A DNA stretch of 64,000 nucleotides from Acidobacteriota bacterium (GCA_016208495.1 JACQXX010000037.1:52357-116356); one strand, 5' to 3'; counted from the first letter of the stretch, positions 10,901 to 22,600 are shown. Translations and numbers: made by a program. The notes: generated from the sequence alone by a model not told the origin.

Positions 10901-13900
10901 AACTCAACCATTAACAATAATACGATTCAGACATCAGGTGCCGGTCTCTATATTGACGGTGCCGCCACCACGATGACGAACTGTACCATCAGTAATAACA
11001 GTGGTAACAGTTTGGGAGGTGGAATTCTGTTTAGTGCTTCGACGGCGACACTTACAAATGTGACTATTGCCAATAATAGTGCGAACAATGGTGGTGGAAT
11101 TAGCAGCGGAGGTTCAACCATTACCCTCACCAATTGCCTGATTGCCCAGAACCAGGGCGCCGGTGGCGATATTGACGTGCAGGCAGCCATTACATCTTCA
11201 AGCTCGTTTAACCTGATTGGTGTAGATTTTCAGTTGACTGGTATTACCAACGGCACCAATGGGAACCAGATTGGGACTCAGGCAAATCCAGTGATTCCAC
11301 GCCTGGGCGGATTGGCTTCCAATGGCGGACCAACCCAAACCAGAGCCTTATTGCCTGGAAGCCCGGCGGTCAATGCCGGGACCAACGCCGGAGCGCCCAC
11401 AACCGATCAGCGCGGGATTTCGCGGCCACAACAAAGCACAGTGGATATTGGCGCCTTTGAATCGCGTGGCTTTACGATGGCGATTTCGAGTGGAAACAAC
11501 CAGAGCACCCTGGCGAGTACAAACTTTACCAATCCTCTGGCAGTCACCGTGAGCAGTGCCAATAGTGAGCCGGTCAACGGTGGGCGGGTGACGTTTACCC
11601 CGCCCGGAAGCGGTGCCAGTTGTACGCTGGCTGGCAATCCAGCCACCATCACCAGTGGAACGGCGACAACCGGAACGGTAACAGCCAACGCCACGACGGG
11701 TTCATACACGGTGGCCGCCAGCGCCGCCGGGGTTACAACCGGTGTCAGTTTCAACCTGAACAACACCGGAACGTCGGTGACGTCAATCAATCGGGCTTCA
11801 ACCAATCCAGCCTGCACCAGTACCTCAGTTACCTGGACGGTGACCTTTGCGGCGTCGGTGACAGGGGTGAGTACCTCGAATTTCTCAGTTGTTGGTGGGA
11901 CCGGTGCCAGCGTGACCAGTGTGACTGGTTCTGGCACCACGCGAACCGTAACGGCCAACACTGGAACGGCGGCCACGGCTTCGCTGGGATTAAATATGGT
12001 CAATTCAACCGGAGTGAATCCTGGCATTACCAATCTGCCATTTACCGGACAAACCTATTCCGTCAATGGCGCACCGACGACCGCGAATGCCGGTCCAGAT
12101 CAATCACGGTGCGTCTCAACGCCGACCACGACGCTGGCAGCCAATACCCCAACCACGGGGAACGGGCTCTGGACGGTCGTGACGGCACCGCCGGGAGGGA
12201 ACACGTTATCCGCCCAATTCAGCAATACCAGCTCAGCAACCTCGAACTTTACGCCAAGCCCAGCCGTGACAGGGAATTACACGTTGCGGTGGACGATCTC
12301 AAATTCACCCTGTACGGCATCAACCGATGATGTGGTGATTACCTACCAGGGAGCACCGACCGTTTCGAATGCCGGTCCGGATCAAACGTTATGTCTGGGA
12401 ACGAATGCGACCCTGGCCGCCAATAATCCAACTGTGGGAACGGGACAATGGTCGGTGGTGAGTGGTCCAAGTACTTCAACCGCACAGTTTAGCAACACCG
12501 CCAGCCAGACCGCGACCTTTACTCCAGCCAGCGGCGCTGGGGCGTACACACTGCGGTGGACGATTTCAAATTCACCCTGTACCGCTTCAACCGATGATGT
12601 GGTGATTACCTATCAGGCCAATCCGACTGCCTCGAATGCCGGCCCAGATCAGACATTGTGCGTGGGATCAAATGCGACGCTAGCGGCCAACAACCCGACA
12701 GTCGGAACCGGTCAATGGTCAGTGGTCAGTGGTCCAAGTACTTCAACCGCACAGTTTAGCAGCGTTTCAAATCGAACCGCGACCTTTACCCCAGCCGGCG
12801 GGCCTGGAGCGTACACGCTACGGTGGACGATTTCAAATTCACCATGCACGGCGTCAACCGATGATGTGGTGATTACCTATCAGGCCAATCCGACCGGTTC
12901 GAATGCCGGTCCGGATCAGACGTTGTGTCTGGGAACGAACGCCACGCTGGCAGCTAACACGCCAGGCACGGGAACTGGTCAGTGGTCGGTGGTAACTGGC
13001 CCAAGCACCTCAAGCGCCCAATTCAGCAGCACTTCAAACCCAACCGCAACGTTTACGCCAGCCAGTGGCACCGGGACATATACCTTGCGGTGGACGATTT
13101 CAAATGCACCCTGCACAGCTTCAACGGATGATGTGGCCATCACGATCAATTCTGTTCCAACCGTGAACCCGGTTACTCCGACGGCGATTTGCAGTGATGG
13201 AACAACGAACATCGCCCTGACGAGCACGCCATCAGGTGCGACGTTTAGCTGGACGATTGGCACGGTGACCGGAACCGTGACCGGCCAGACGGCAGGTTCA
13301 GGCAGCAGCATCGCCCAGACCTTAACCGGAAGCGGAGCAGTGACGTATGTGGTGACCGGCACGCTCAGTGGCTGCCCAAGTGCACCAGTCAACATCGTTC
13401 AAACAGTCAATCCGAACCCGGTGGTGAATCCAGTAAGCCCGACGGCGATTTGCAGTGGCGGAACAACCAGCATCGCGCTGACCAGCACGCCATCAGGCGC
13501 CACCTTTAGCTGGACGATTGGCACGGTAACCGGAACCGTCACAGGTCAAACCGCAAGTTCGGGCAGCACGATTGCCCAGACCTTAACCGGAAGCGGAACG
13601 GTGACCTACGTGGTGACCGGGACGCTGAGTGGTTGCCCGAGCGCGCCAGTCAACATTGTCCAGACCGTGAATCCAAACCCGGTGGTGAATCCAGCTTCTC
13701 CACCAGCGATTTGCAGTGGCGGGACGACGAATATTGCTTTGACCAGCACCCCATCAGGTGCCAGCTTTAGCTGGACCATCGGCACCGTGACGGGAAGCGT
13801 GACAGGCCAAACAGCAGGTTCGGGCAGCACGATTGCCCAGACCTTAACCGGAAGTGGGACAGTGACCTACGTGGTGACCGGGACGCTCAGTGGCTGCCCA

Positions 13901-15259
13901 AGCGCACCAGTGAACATTGTCCAAACCGTCAATCCAAACCCAACCGTCAACCCAGTATCGCCAACGGCAATCTGCAATGGCGGAACCACAAATATCACCC
14001 TGACGAGCACACCATCAGGTGCAAGCTTTAGCTGGACGATTGGAACGGTGACCGGAACCGTGACGGGCCAGACAGCCGGTTCGGGCAGCAGCATCGCCCA
14101 GACCTTAACCGGAAGTGGGACAGTGACCTACGTGGTGACCGGGACGCTGAGCGGTTGCCCAAGTGCACCAGTCAACGTGGTGCAAACCGTGACCGGACCG
14201 CCTTCAGTTAACCCAGTATCACCAGCGGCGATTTGCAGTGGCGGAACAACCAGTATCGCCCTGACCAGTACTCCAGGTGGAGCGACGTTTGACTGGACCA
14301 TCGGCACAGTAACTGGAACGGTGACCGGACAAACCGCCGGTTCGGGCAGCACGATTGCCCAGACGCTGACGGGAAGTGGAACGGTAACCTACGTCGTGAC
14401 ACCATCCTTGAGTGGTTGCACCGGAACACCAGTCAATATTGTCCAGACCGTGAATCCAAACCCGGTGGTGAACCCGGTGTCACCAACCGCGATTTGCAGT
14501 GGCGGAACAACGAACATTGCCCTGACCAGCACGCCATCAGGTGCAAGCTTTAGCTGGACGATTGGAACGGTGACCGGAACGGTTACGGGCCAAACCGCAA
14601 GCTCAGGCAACACGATTGCCCAGACCTTAACCGGAAATGGAACGGTGACTTACGTTGTGACGGGGACACTCAATGGCTGCCCAAGTGCGCCAGTCAACAT
14701 CGTGCAAACAGTCAATCCAAACCCGGTCGTAAATCCTGTTTCACCAACGGCAATTTGCAGTGGTGGAACGACCAACATTGCATTGACCAGTACTCCAGGT
14801 GGAGCCAGCTTTAGCTGGACCATCGGAACCGTGACCGGAACAGTCACCGGCCAAACGGCAAGCTCCGGCAGCACGATTGCCCAGACCTTAACCGGAAGCG
14901 GATCAGTCACTTATATTGTGACAGGCACGCTCAATGGTTGTCCGAGTGCGCCAGTCAACATCGTGCAATCAGTAACTGGACCACCATCGGTGAATCCAGT
15001 GTCACCAACCGCGATTTGCAGTGGCGGAACAACCAATATCGCGCTAACGAGCACGCCGGGAGGCGCTTCGTTTAGCTGGACCATCGGAACGGTGACTGGA
15101 TCAGTCACGGGACAAACGGCAGGTTCGGGCAGCACAATTGCCCAGACCTTAACCGGAAGCGGGACAGTGACTTATGTTGTAACGCCGTCACTCAGTGGTT
15201 GTACGGGAAGCCCGGTCCAACCGCGATTTGTAGTGGCGGAACAACCAGCATCGCGCTGA
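7925..15259 (+). CDS. Giant secreted protein 2, 5' part (frameshifted gene)
   Basis: This 2,444-codon frame starts at ATG with a purine-rich AGGGAG upstream and opens with a signal peptide (hydrophobic ILGICLFAITILSFSIGLTSISA). A region with ESAAVEWTVAPWADPGQIELEFPG follows; it looks like the pre-propeller domain seen in bacterial SBBP-type proteins. Then come two beta-helix domains each ending in choice-of-anchor-Q motifs (DIGAFESRGFTM), Ig-like domains, PKD-like NAGPDQ repeats and eight or more 87-residue NPVSPTAIC repeats. The frame is lost near 15217, where about 49 bases of a repeat unit are missing; the last residues before the stop (QPRFVVAEQPASR) are out of frame. The true product should continue to the NHL domain ending at 18961. 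It could be a pseudogene, a phase-variable gene or an assembly collapse. Confidence 0.8.
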   Translation: MLRQILGICLFAITILSFSIGLTSISAYKAVDTSLNPVVHLQKDQPRGLALGSVSNLLQPKAQDIRAMIKPVSRLQTQGVTSHLFPEVQSELLRAGGTLEQQIAPGLERRISGIPESAAVEWTVAPWADPGQIELEFPGVEWAETLADQTLVLHMGGSKEIRLSEAVARQEGPNQTLEVPVSAVYYGGGRVGISVGIYSRSEPLVVSTRVFVSNATFNVTNLNDSGSGSLRQAITDANNNGSAADTITFQSGLTGTISLSSSLPLISGTLTITGPGASTLTVNGGSFTIFSVANGITLQMSGLRVTGGGVSSGLNAAHLDVGGGTATLSNCEFSGANGTAVASFISITMTNCAIINASQFGLRNGRTAALTNVTISNCGTIGLESSSGVTVSTTLVNCTIANNASVGYSANLRAGETHSLTLKNTIIANNLNPQIRFISNGGTSNLTSQGFNLLSDNSLSPSVASDLLNTNPILAALASNGGTTQTRALLPGSPAINAGTATGAPTTDQRGISRVGTTDIGAFESRGFTMALSNGNNQSTAVNTSFATPLSVTVSSANSEPVNGGQVTFTPPVSGASCTIAGNPATISSGTATTGTVTANGTTGGPYTVAASAQGVTTGVNFSLTNNVAGTTVSSMSRASTNPACINTSVSWTVTFAASVTGVTTSNFSLVGGTGASITGVSGSGTTRTVTANTGTAAATLGLNMVNATGVSPGPTNLPFTGQTYTVNGNPTTANAGSDQAICSGSATLAANNPSVGTGQWSVVSGPSTSSAQFSSTSSPTATFTPAGGAGTYTLRWTISNSPCTASTDDVVITLVSTVVTNGNDSGAGSLRQIITDACAGSTITFSGVTTVTLTTAELAINKNLTINGGSGVTVTRSTAGGTPNFRIFNITSGSVAMNNLTISNGNQTLGGGVRVDAGCSLNLQTCLVSGNTATGNTSGDGGGGLWIAANAGNITINQSTISGNSCTNANGFGGGLRTQGALSGGSTLTVTNSTINNNTIQTSGAGLYIDGAATTMTNCTISNNSGNSLGGGILFSASTATLTNVTIANNSANNGGGISSGGSTITLTNCLIAQNQGAGGDIDVQAAITSSSSFNLIGVDFQLTGITNGTNGNQIGTQANPVIPRLGGLASNGGPTQTRALLPGSPAVNAGTNAGAPTTDQRGISRPQQSTVDIGAFESRGFTMAISSGNNQSTLASTNFTNPLAVTVSSANSEPVNGGRVTFTPPGSGASCTLAGNPATITSGTATTGTVTANATTGSYTVAASAAGVTTGVSFNLNNTGTSVTSINRASTNPACTSTSVTWTVTFAASVTGVSTSNFSVVGGTGASVTSVTGSGTTRTVTANTGTAATASLGLNMVNSTGVNPGITNLPFTGQTYSVNGAPTTANAGPDQSRCVSTPTTTLAANTPTTGNGLWTVVTAPPGGNTLSAQFSNTSSATSNFTPSPAVTGNYTLRWTISNSPCTASTDDVVITYQGAPTVSNAGPDQTLCLGTNATLAANNPTVGTGQWSVVSGPSTSTAQFSNTASQTATFTPASGAGAYTLRWTISNSPCTASTDDVVITYQANPTASNAGPDQTLCVGSNATLAANNPTVGTGQWSVVSGPSTSTAQFSSVSNRTATFTPAGGPGAYTLRWTISNSPCTASTDDVVITYQANPTGSNAGPDQTLCLGTNATLAANTPGTGTGQWSVVTGPSTSSAQFSSTSNPTATFTPASGTGTYTLRWTISNAPCTASTDDVAITINSVPTVNPVTPTAICSDGTTNIALTSTPSGATFSWTIGTVTGTVTGQTAGSGSSIAQTLTGSGAVTYVVTGTLSGCPSAPVNIVQTVNPNPVVNPVSPTAICSGGTTSIALTSTPSGATFSWTIGTVTGTVTGQTASSGSTIAQTLTGSGTVTYVVTGTLSGCPSAPVNIVQTVNPNPVVNPASPPAICSGGTTNIALTSTPSGASFSWTIGTVTGSVTGQTAGSGSTIAQTLTGSGTVTYVVTGTLSGCPSAPVNIVQTVNPNPTVNPVSPTAICNGGTTNITLTSTPSGASFSWTIGTVTGTVTGQTAGSGSSIAQTLTGSGTVTYVVTGTLSGCPSAPVNVVQTVTGPPSVNPVSPAAICSGGTTSIALTSTPGGATFDWTIGTVTGTVTGQTAGSGSTIAQTLTGSGTVTYVVTPSLSGCTGTPVNIVQTVNPNPVVNPVSPTAICSGGTTNIALTSTPSGASFSWTIGTVTGTVTGQTASSGNTIAQTLTGNGTVTYVVTGTLNGCPSAPVNIVQTVNPNPVVNPVSPTAICSGGTTNIALTSTPGGASFSWTIGTVTGTVTGQTASSGSTIAQTLTGSGSVTYIVTGTLNGCPSAPVNIVQSVTGPPSVNPVSPTAICSGGTTNIALTSTPGGASFSWTIGTVTGSVTGQTAGSGSTIAQTLTGSGTVTYVVTPSLSGCTGSPVQPRFVVAEQPASR

Positions 15260-17780
15260 CCAGTACTCCAGGTGGAGCGAGCTTTAGCTGGACAATCGGC
15301 ACGGTAGCGGGAAGCGTGACCGGACAGTCAGCCGGTTCGGGCAGCAGCATCGCCCAGACCTTAACCGGAAACGGAACAGTGACCTACGTGGTGACCGGGA
15401 CGCTGAGCGGTTGCCCAGGCGCACCAGTGAACATCGTCCAAACCGTGAATCCAAACCCAACCGTCAATCCAGTTTCCCCACCAGCGATTTGCAGTGGAGG
15501 AACGACCAGCATCGCCCTGACCAGCACGCCATCAGGAGCGAGCTTTAGCTGGACGATTGGAACGGTGACGGGAACGGTGACAGGCCAGACGGCAGGTTCA
15601 GGCAGCAGCATCGCCCAGACCTTAACCGGAAGCGGGACAGTTACTTACGTGGTGACCGGGACGCTGAGTGGCTGTCCGAGCGCACCAGTCAACATCGTGC
15701 AATCAGTCACTGGACCACCATCAGTCAATCCAGTGTCACCAACCGCGATTTGTACTGGTGGAACCACAAATATCGCCCTGATGAGCACGCCATCAGGTGC
15801 GACATTTAGCTGGACCATCGGAACGGTGACTGGATCAGTCACCGGCCAGACAGCAGGTTCGGGCAGCAGCATCGCCCAGACCTTAACCGGAAGCGGGACA
15901 GTCACTTATATCGTGACGCCATCCTTGAGTGGGTGTACGGGAAGCCCGGTCAACATCGTGCAAACGGTCAATCCAACACCAACCGTGAATCCAGTTTCGC
16001 CAACGGCAATCTGCAGTGGCGGAACGACCAACATCGCCCTGACCAGCACCCCATCAGGTGCGAGCTTTAGCTGGACGATTGGAACGGTGACCGGAAGCGT
16101 CACGGGCCAGTCAGCCGGTTCAGGCAGCACAATTGCCCAGACCTTAACCCTACGTGGTGACCGGGACGCTGAGCGGTTGTCCAAGCACACCAGTCAACAT
16201 TGTCCAGACCGTGAATCCAAACCCAACCATCAATCCAGTGTCGCCAACCGCGATCTGCAGTGGCGGAACGACCAGCATCGCGTTGACCAGCACGCCATCA
16301 GGTGCAAGCTTTAGCTGGACGATTGGAACCGTGACGGGAACAGTCACGGGCCAGACGGCAGGTTCAGGCAGCAGCATCGCCCAGACCTTAACCGGAAGTG
16401 GAACAGTGACGTACGTGGTAACGGCAACCTTGAACGGCTGTCCAAGTGCGCCAGTCAATATCGTTCAATCAGTCACCGGACCGCCATCAGTCAATCCAGT
16501 AACACCAACCGCGATTTGCAGTGGAGGAACGACCAGCATCGCGTTGACCAGCACGCCATCAGGAGCGAGCTTTAGCTGGACGATTGGAACGGTGACCGGA
16601 AGCGTCACGGGCCAGTCAGCCGGTTCAGGCAGCACAATTGCCCAGACCTTAACCGGAAGCGGGACAGTGACTTATATCGTGACGCCGTCGCTCAGTGGTT
16701 GTACTGGAAGCCCGGTCAACATCGTGCAGACGGTCAATCCAACACCAACCGTGAATCCAGTTTCGCCAACGGCAATCTGCAGTGGATGAACAACAAACAT
16801 TGCCCTGACCAGCACCCCAGGTGGATCGAGCTTTAGCTGGACGATTGGAACGGTAATGGGAAGCGTGACGGGCCAAACAGCAGGTTCAGGAAGCAGCATC
16901 GCCCAGACCTTAACCGGAAGCGGGACAGTGACCTACGTGGTGACCGGCACGCTTGGTGGTTGCCCGAGTGCACCCGTCAACATCGTGCAAACGGTGAATC
17001 CAAACCCAACCATCAATCCTGTTTCACCAACGGCAATCTGCAGTGGCGGAACGACCAGCATCGCGCTGACCAGTACCCCAGGAGGTGCGAGCTTTAGCTG
17101 GACCATCGGAACCGTAACCGGAACGGTGACGGGCCAGACGGCGGGTTCGGGCAGCAGCATCGCCCAGACCTTAACCGGAAATGGATCTGTGACATACGTG
17201 GTAACCGCGACGTTGAATGGCTGTCCGAGTGCCCCAGTCAATATCGTGCAGTCAGTAACCGGACCGCCTTCAGTCAATCCAGTTTCACCGACGGCGATTT
17301 GCAGTGGTGGAACAACCAACATCGCCCTGACGAGCACACCAGGTGGAGCGAGCTTTAGCTGGACGATTGGAACCGTGACGGGCAGCGTCACGGGACAAAC
17401 CGCTGGTTCGGGCAGCACCATTGCTCAAACCTTAACCGGAAGTGGATCAGTGACCTACGTGGTGACACCATCCCTGAGCGGTTGCACCGGAAGCCCGGTC
17501 AACATCGTGCAAACCGTCAATTCTTCACCATCGGTCAATCCAGTGTCGCCAACCGCAATCTGCAGTGGCGGAACGACCAGCATTGCCTTGACCAGCACCC
17601 CAGGTGGAGCAAGCTTTAGCTGGACGATTGGAACGGTGACCGGAAGTGTGACGGGCCAGTCAGCCGGTTCAGGCAGCACGATTGCCCAGACCTTAACCGG
17701 AAATGGGACAGTCACGTACGTGGTGACCGCAACTGCCAGCGGTTGCCCAAGCGTGCCAGTCAACATCGTGCAAACCGTGA
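13160..17780 (+). repeat. ~18 tandem 261-bp PKD-like repeats in giant gene 2
   Basis: About eighteen units with the NPVSPTAICSGG signature succeed each other at 261-bp spacing (for example near 13447, 13708, 14229, 14490, 14750). Linkers alternate between NPNPVV, NPTPTV and TGPPSV types, which suggests amplification of multi-unit blocks. All three disruptions of the gene fall inside this array. Confidence 0.9.
15199..16789 (+). pseudogene. Giant protein 2, frame-shifted middle segment
   Basis: The PKD-like repeat sequence continues here in another frame (from about 15217 to 16150), then returns to the original frame after a second deletion near 16150 that removes about 17 bases (expected bases between TTAACC and CTACGTGG are absent). 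The two deletions total about 66 bases, or 22 codons, so the 3' part is back in register with the 5' part. At 16787-16789 the conserved GGC-GGA of the repeat is GGA-TGA, an in-frame stop produced by adjacent base changes. The segment cannot be translated as one piece as it stands. Confidence 0.8.
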
Positions 17781-18961
17781 ATCCAGTGGCCACGGTCAAT
17801 GCCGGACCAGACCAGACGGTGTGTGCCGACAACCCGGCGGTCACTCTGGCGGGTGTGATTGGCGGCGGTGCCTCAACCGGTACCTGGAGTGGCGGTGCGG
17901 GAACATTCAATCCAGATGCCAGCACACTCAACGCGGTCTATACGCCATCAGCCGGTGAAATCACGGCTGGAACGGTGACCTTGACGCTGACAACCGACGA
18001 TCCATCCGGACCGTGCGGTGCAGTGAGCAACACAGTGACCATTACAATCGTGAATTGTGCGGTGACTCAGTTTGCACTGCTGGTGGCAGATACAAACAAT
18101 AACCGGGTTCAGGGTTTTGACGGGACTGATTGGACAGTGCTTGGAGTCGGGACGGTGGGTTCTGGAAACGGGCAGTTCCGGTTGCCGGAAGCCGTGGCCT
18201 TTGACCTGACGGGGCGAATCTACGTGGCGGATACCGGAAACAACCGGATTCAGTGGTCAACCGACAGTGGTACAACCTGGGCGGACTTTGCGACGAACGG
18301 CACCGGGAACTCCCAGGTGAAAGCCCCGCAAGGGCTGGCACTGGATTCCGAAGGCAACCTCTATGTGTCAGATACTGGAAATGGCCGGGTGATGCGGTTT
18401 GACAACGGCACGCCAGGAACGGGCGTGGTGATTGCCACCAACGGGACAGCCAGCGGTCAGGTCGGCAGCCCACGCGGGCTGGTGATTGACAGCACGTTCC
18501 GCTTGTTTGTAACGGATGAAAGTAACAGCCGAATCCTCCGCATCAACAATGCCAACACAACGGTGAGCGGGACGAGCGGAAGCATCGTCGCCTCAACCGG
18601 AGTCGGGATGAATCAGGTCCGCAACCCACAGGGGATCACCATTGACGGGAGTGGGACGCTCTATGTGGCCGATACTGGAAACTCCCGCATCCTGCGCTGG
18701 ACCAATGGCAATCCGAACAATGCGAGCACGATGGCATTGGTCGGAAGCCAGTTGGGACAGGTCAACCGACCGGAAGGCGTGACGGTGGTGAATTTCACCA
18801 GCGGACCACTGACCGGAGGACCGACCCTGGTCATCGGTGATACCTCAAACAATCGGATTCAGGGCCGGTTTATCCCAACTGGTTCGTGGTCGTTGATTGG
18901 TTCGCCAAACAACATCGGGAGCGGTGTCGGGCAATTCCGCTCACCGAGCAAAATCCAATAA
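16856..18961 (+). pseudogene. Giant protein 2, 3' part with NHL propeller
   Basis: After the TGA at 16787 the frame stays open to 18961. It encodes the last PKD-like repeats, a NAGPDQTVC domain and the six-bladed NHL propeller (VADTNNNRVQ, VADTGNNRIQ, VSDTGNGRVM, VTDESNSRIL, VADTGNSRIL, IGDTSNNRIQ) ending in GQFRSPSKIQ. No convincing ribosome-binding site marks a new start, so this is more likely the separated 3' part of giant gene 2 than an independent gene. The NHL part itself is undamaged, which argues for a recent disruption or an assembly fault. Confidence 0.75.
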
Positions 18962-18994
18962 TCGGGTTCCGGGTTCCGGGTTCCGGGTTCCGGT
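18962..18994. repeat. Heptamer array (GTTCCGG) after giant gene 2
   Basis: About four and a half copies of the 7-bp unit begin directly after the stop codon. The same unit, expanded to about 13 copies, follows giant gene 4 at 35118. Confidence 0.9.
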
Positions 18995-19011
18995 TTTCGG
19001 GTTTTCGACGA

Positions 19012-19046
19012 GGGTGTGGCTCAAAGGAGCCACACCCTTATTTTTT
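19012..19046 (+). terminator. Intrinsic terminator of giant gene 2
   Basis: Arms GGGTGTGGCT and AGCCACACCC form a perfect 10-bp stem followed by TTATTTTTT. The sequence is homologous to the terminator after giant gene 4. Confidence 0.9.
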
Positions 19047-19460
19047 GTCACCCGGTCACTTTGTCATTTTTCACCTTGTCAGTCAGTCACCTTGTCACCT
19101 TGTGAATTCAGATCAGGAGTTTCTTAGATTTATCCTGGATTTTCCCCTGTAGCTCGTATATGGTAAATGCGTTTTCCGTCACCACTTTCCATCATTCAAC
19201 AACATTGGTAATAAGCATTTAGCCAGAATCTTCCCTGCCTTACTCCTCCTGCCACATGACCGGGGCCGATAAGATTTCGCAGCCTGCCCAATCCTGGAAA
19301 AATGCTACGCCCAATCATTTTCTGCTTTTGTCTGTTTTACCTTCGATAAAAACTCATCAGCTTTCAATTTGCCTTTAAATTTTTCTGACGTTTCCTTGCA
19401 GGAAAAATCAATCACCATGGCGGTGTACACCTGCAACACTTTGATGAATAACAGTTTGTT

Positions 19461-19557
19461 ATACCAATTTGTGATGAAGTCTTCGTATTAGAAAATAGTC
19501 AGATAGTTCAATCAGATAAACTTAGTGAACTACTGACTACTGACTACAAACTGGTAT
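19461..19557. mobile_element. MITE-like element, family 1 (copy A, inverted)
   Basis: A ~100-bp element bounded by ATACCA and TGGTAT. Its internal part (TTCGTATTAGAAAATAGTCA and CTACTGACTACTGACTAC) is the reverse complement of copies at 24442 and 38492. The rest of the 18995-19674 gap holds a terminator and otherwise nothing recognisable. Confidence 0.75.
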
Positions 19558-19674
19558 TAGTAACTGTAACTCAATAACTTTTCGAAAACCAATGAGCAAG
19601 TTTTTATAAATTGCTTTGATGGACAAACTGCCCGAGGCCGCCCCGGTGATCCACCGGGTGAAGGGTAAAAATAT

Positions 19675-22600
19675 ATGACGAAGACAACGCGCATGCTCCT
19701 GGCATTGCTGTGCGGATGTGTGGTCTTGACCGCTGCCGCGATGACACCTATTGGACAATTCCCATTTCACGCTTCAATCAAACCAGACACCACTTCTCAA
19801 CTGCGAGTACCATCGCCAGCTTTCCCTCAAACTCAAATTGCGTCAGGGCAAAACCTGACGCCGGATGAAGCCGTGATTGCCGCTGTCAACCGGTTGGATG
19901 CCATTGACACCGGCTGGAGGCTCAAGAATCCCCAGCATTGGGTTACATTTACAGCCGAAGGTATCACTTTCCGACCACGCCACGGCGGCCCGGAATGGAA
20001 ATGGAAGTTGAGCGCCGTCGGGACCGCCCAGGTGAAAACGCCGCTGGTTCACCTCCAGGAAGTGATGCCGGTCACTGAATCGGCAGAGGGTGTGGCCTTT
20101 CACCGGCTGGGAATTACCGAGCGGTATCTGGCTAAAGCCAGAACCATTGAGCAACAATTTGTGGTGCTCCAACCACTTGACCTTGGCAGTGAAGATCTGG
20201 TGATTGCTGGGCAGATTGACTGTGTTGGAGCCTTTAGCCAGGAAGGCAAGCAGTGGATATGGAAAACTGGGAATGGGGCCGTCACGCTCGGTGACGTCTT
20301 TGTCTATGATGCTGATGGAAAAGAACTTGAAGCCCACATGGAAGTCAGTTCCAATGGGACGAAAATTGTTGTGGCAAACAGCGGTCTGGCGGCTGCCACA
20401 TACCCGGTGACGATTGATCCAGAAATCGGAACCAACGATTTTCGGCTGAGCGATATGGGACCGGATGGAGATGCAAATTTTGATGCGGTAACTTCCGCCG
20501 TCGCCTATAACAGCACCAACAACGAGTATCTGGTGGTTTGGTCTGGAGAAGACAATACGTCTCCACTGGTTGATGGTGAAGGGGAAATTTTCGGACAGCG
20601 GGTCAGTGCGGCAACTGGGGCCGAGATCGGTGTGAATGATTTTCGAATCAGCGATATGGGGCCAAACGGGAATGCTAATTTTGACGCCTTTACACCATCT
20701 GTGGCCTATAACAGCACCAATAATGAATATTTGGTGACGTGGCAAGGTGATGACGATACCGCTCCACTGGTTGATGAAGAATTCGAGATTTTTGGACAAC
20801 GGCTCAATGCCGCAACTGGCACCGAAGTCGGAACCAATGATTTTCGCCTCAGTGATATGGGGACGAATGGGAGTTTGTTCTTTTTAGCTGCAAATCCATC
20901 GGTGGCTTATAATGCCACCAACAACGAGTATCTGGTCGTGTGGGGAGGCGATGATGATACTGCCCCTCTGGTGGATAATGAATTTGAGATTTTCGGCCAA
21001 CGAGTTAATGCGGCAACTGGCGCCGAGGTTGGGACCAATGACTTTCGATTGAGTGATTTGGGGACGAACGGAGATATTAATTTTGGAGGAAATAACCCGA
21101 AAGTGGCCTATAACAGCACCGATAATCAGTATCTGGTGGTATGGCAAGGCGATGATGATACTCCTCCTTTAATTAACAATGAACGTGAAATTTTTGGCCA
21201 ACGGGTCAATGCGGCAACCGGTGCCGAGATTGGAACTGATACACGGTTCAGCGACGTCGGGGTTGATGGGGTTGGCTCCGCCGATGCGAATCAGCCGGCA
21301 GTTGCCTACAACAGCACTAATAACGAATATCTGGTGGTGTGGTACGGTGATGATGCCACCGCTCCGCTCATTGATAATGAAAATGAGGTTTTTGGCCAAC
21401 GGATCAACGCGGCGACGGGTGCCGAAGTCGGCACCAATGATTTTCGTCTCAGCGATATGGGACCGGATGGAAATTCAAATTTTAATGCCATTAGCCCATC
21501 TGTAATCTACAATAGCTTCAACAACGAGTATCTGGTGGTGTGGAGTGGGGATGACAACACCTCTCCGCTGGTCGATAATGAAAATGAGATTTTTGGACAG
21601 CGAGTTAACGCCGCGACCGGAGCTGAAATTGGTACCGACACCCGCCTGAGTGATATGGGTGCGGATGGGAATACCACTTTTTCAGCGTCAAGTCCGGCCA
21701 CAGGCTTTAACAACACCAACAATGAGTACCTGGCTGTCTGGTCCGGAGAGGATGTAACCAATGATGAAGATGAAATCTACGGGCAGCGATTTAATACCAC
21801 GATAGCTTCGACCACACTGACTTCGATCAATACTTCTGGGACGAATCCGCTGTGCAACGGGGTTTCCGGAACAACCGTGATGTGGAATTTGACTTTTGCC
21901 GACCCTGTTTCCGGATTATTTACCGGTAACTTTACCCTGACAGATGTCGGAAACACCCTAACCGGAGAAGGAAGTTTGTCGGTGTCAGGTTCCGGGACAG
22001 CCTGGACCGTTTCGGCCAACACCGGTACTGGCGGAGGGACGCTCCGGCTGGATATGGTGAATTCAACCGCCGTGACCCCAGCGGTGAGCAATGTGCCGTT
22101 TACCACCGGGCAATCATTTACGATCAACGCACCACCAACGACGGCGACAGTCGGTGGACCACAGACCATCTGTGCCAGTGGAATCACGACCGGACTCGGA
22201 GGTAATACCCCGACGGTCGGGACCGGGACCTGGAGTATTGATGGAGGTGGAACCGGAACGTTCAATCCAAATGCAACGACACCGAATGCCACCTTTACCC
22301 ACACGGGCGGTACTGGACCCGTGACGGTGCGGTGGACCATCTCAAGTCCCATGTGCACGTCTTCATCAGCGACGGTGGCCATCACTATCAACCAGCCGCC
22401 AACGACGGCAACGGTCGGTGGGCCAAAGACCATCTGCGCGAATGGAACCACGACCGGATTGGGAGGCAACACACCATCGAGCGGCACTGGAAACTGGAGC
22501 GTGGTCAGTGGAGGAACGGGAACGTTTAATCCAAATGCGACGACGGCAAACGCAACCTTTACCCACACGGGCGGGACGGGGCCGGTGACGGTGCGGTGGA

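Noticed and set aside
15199..16150. Programmed frameshifting to express giant gene 2
   Set aside because: No slippery heptanucleotide or downstream structure is evident at the junctions; missing repeat segments explain the frame changes.
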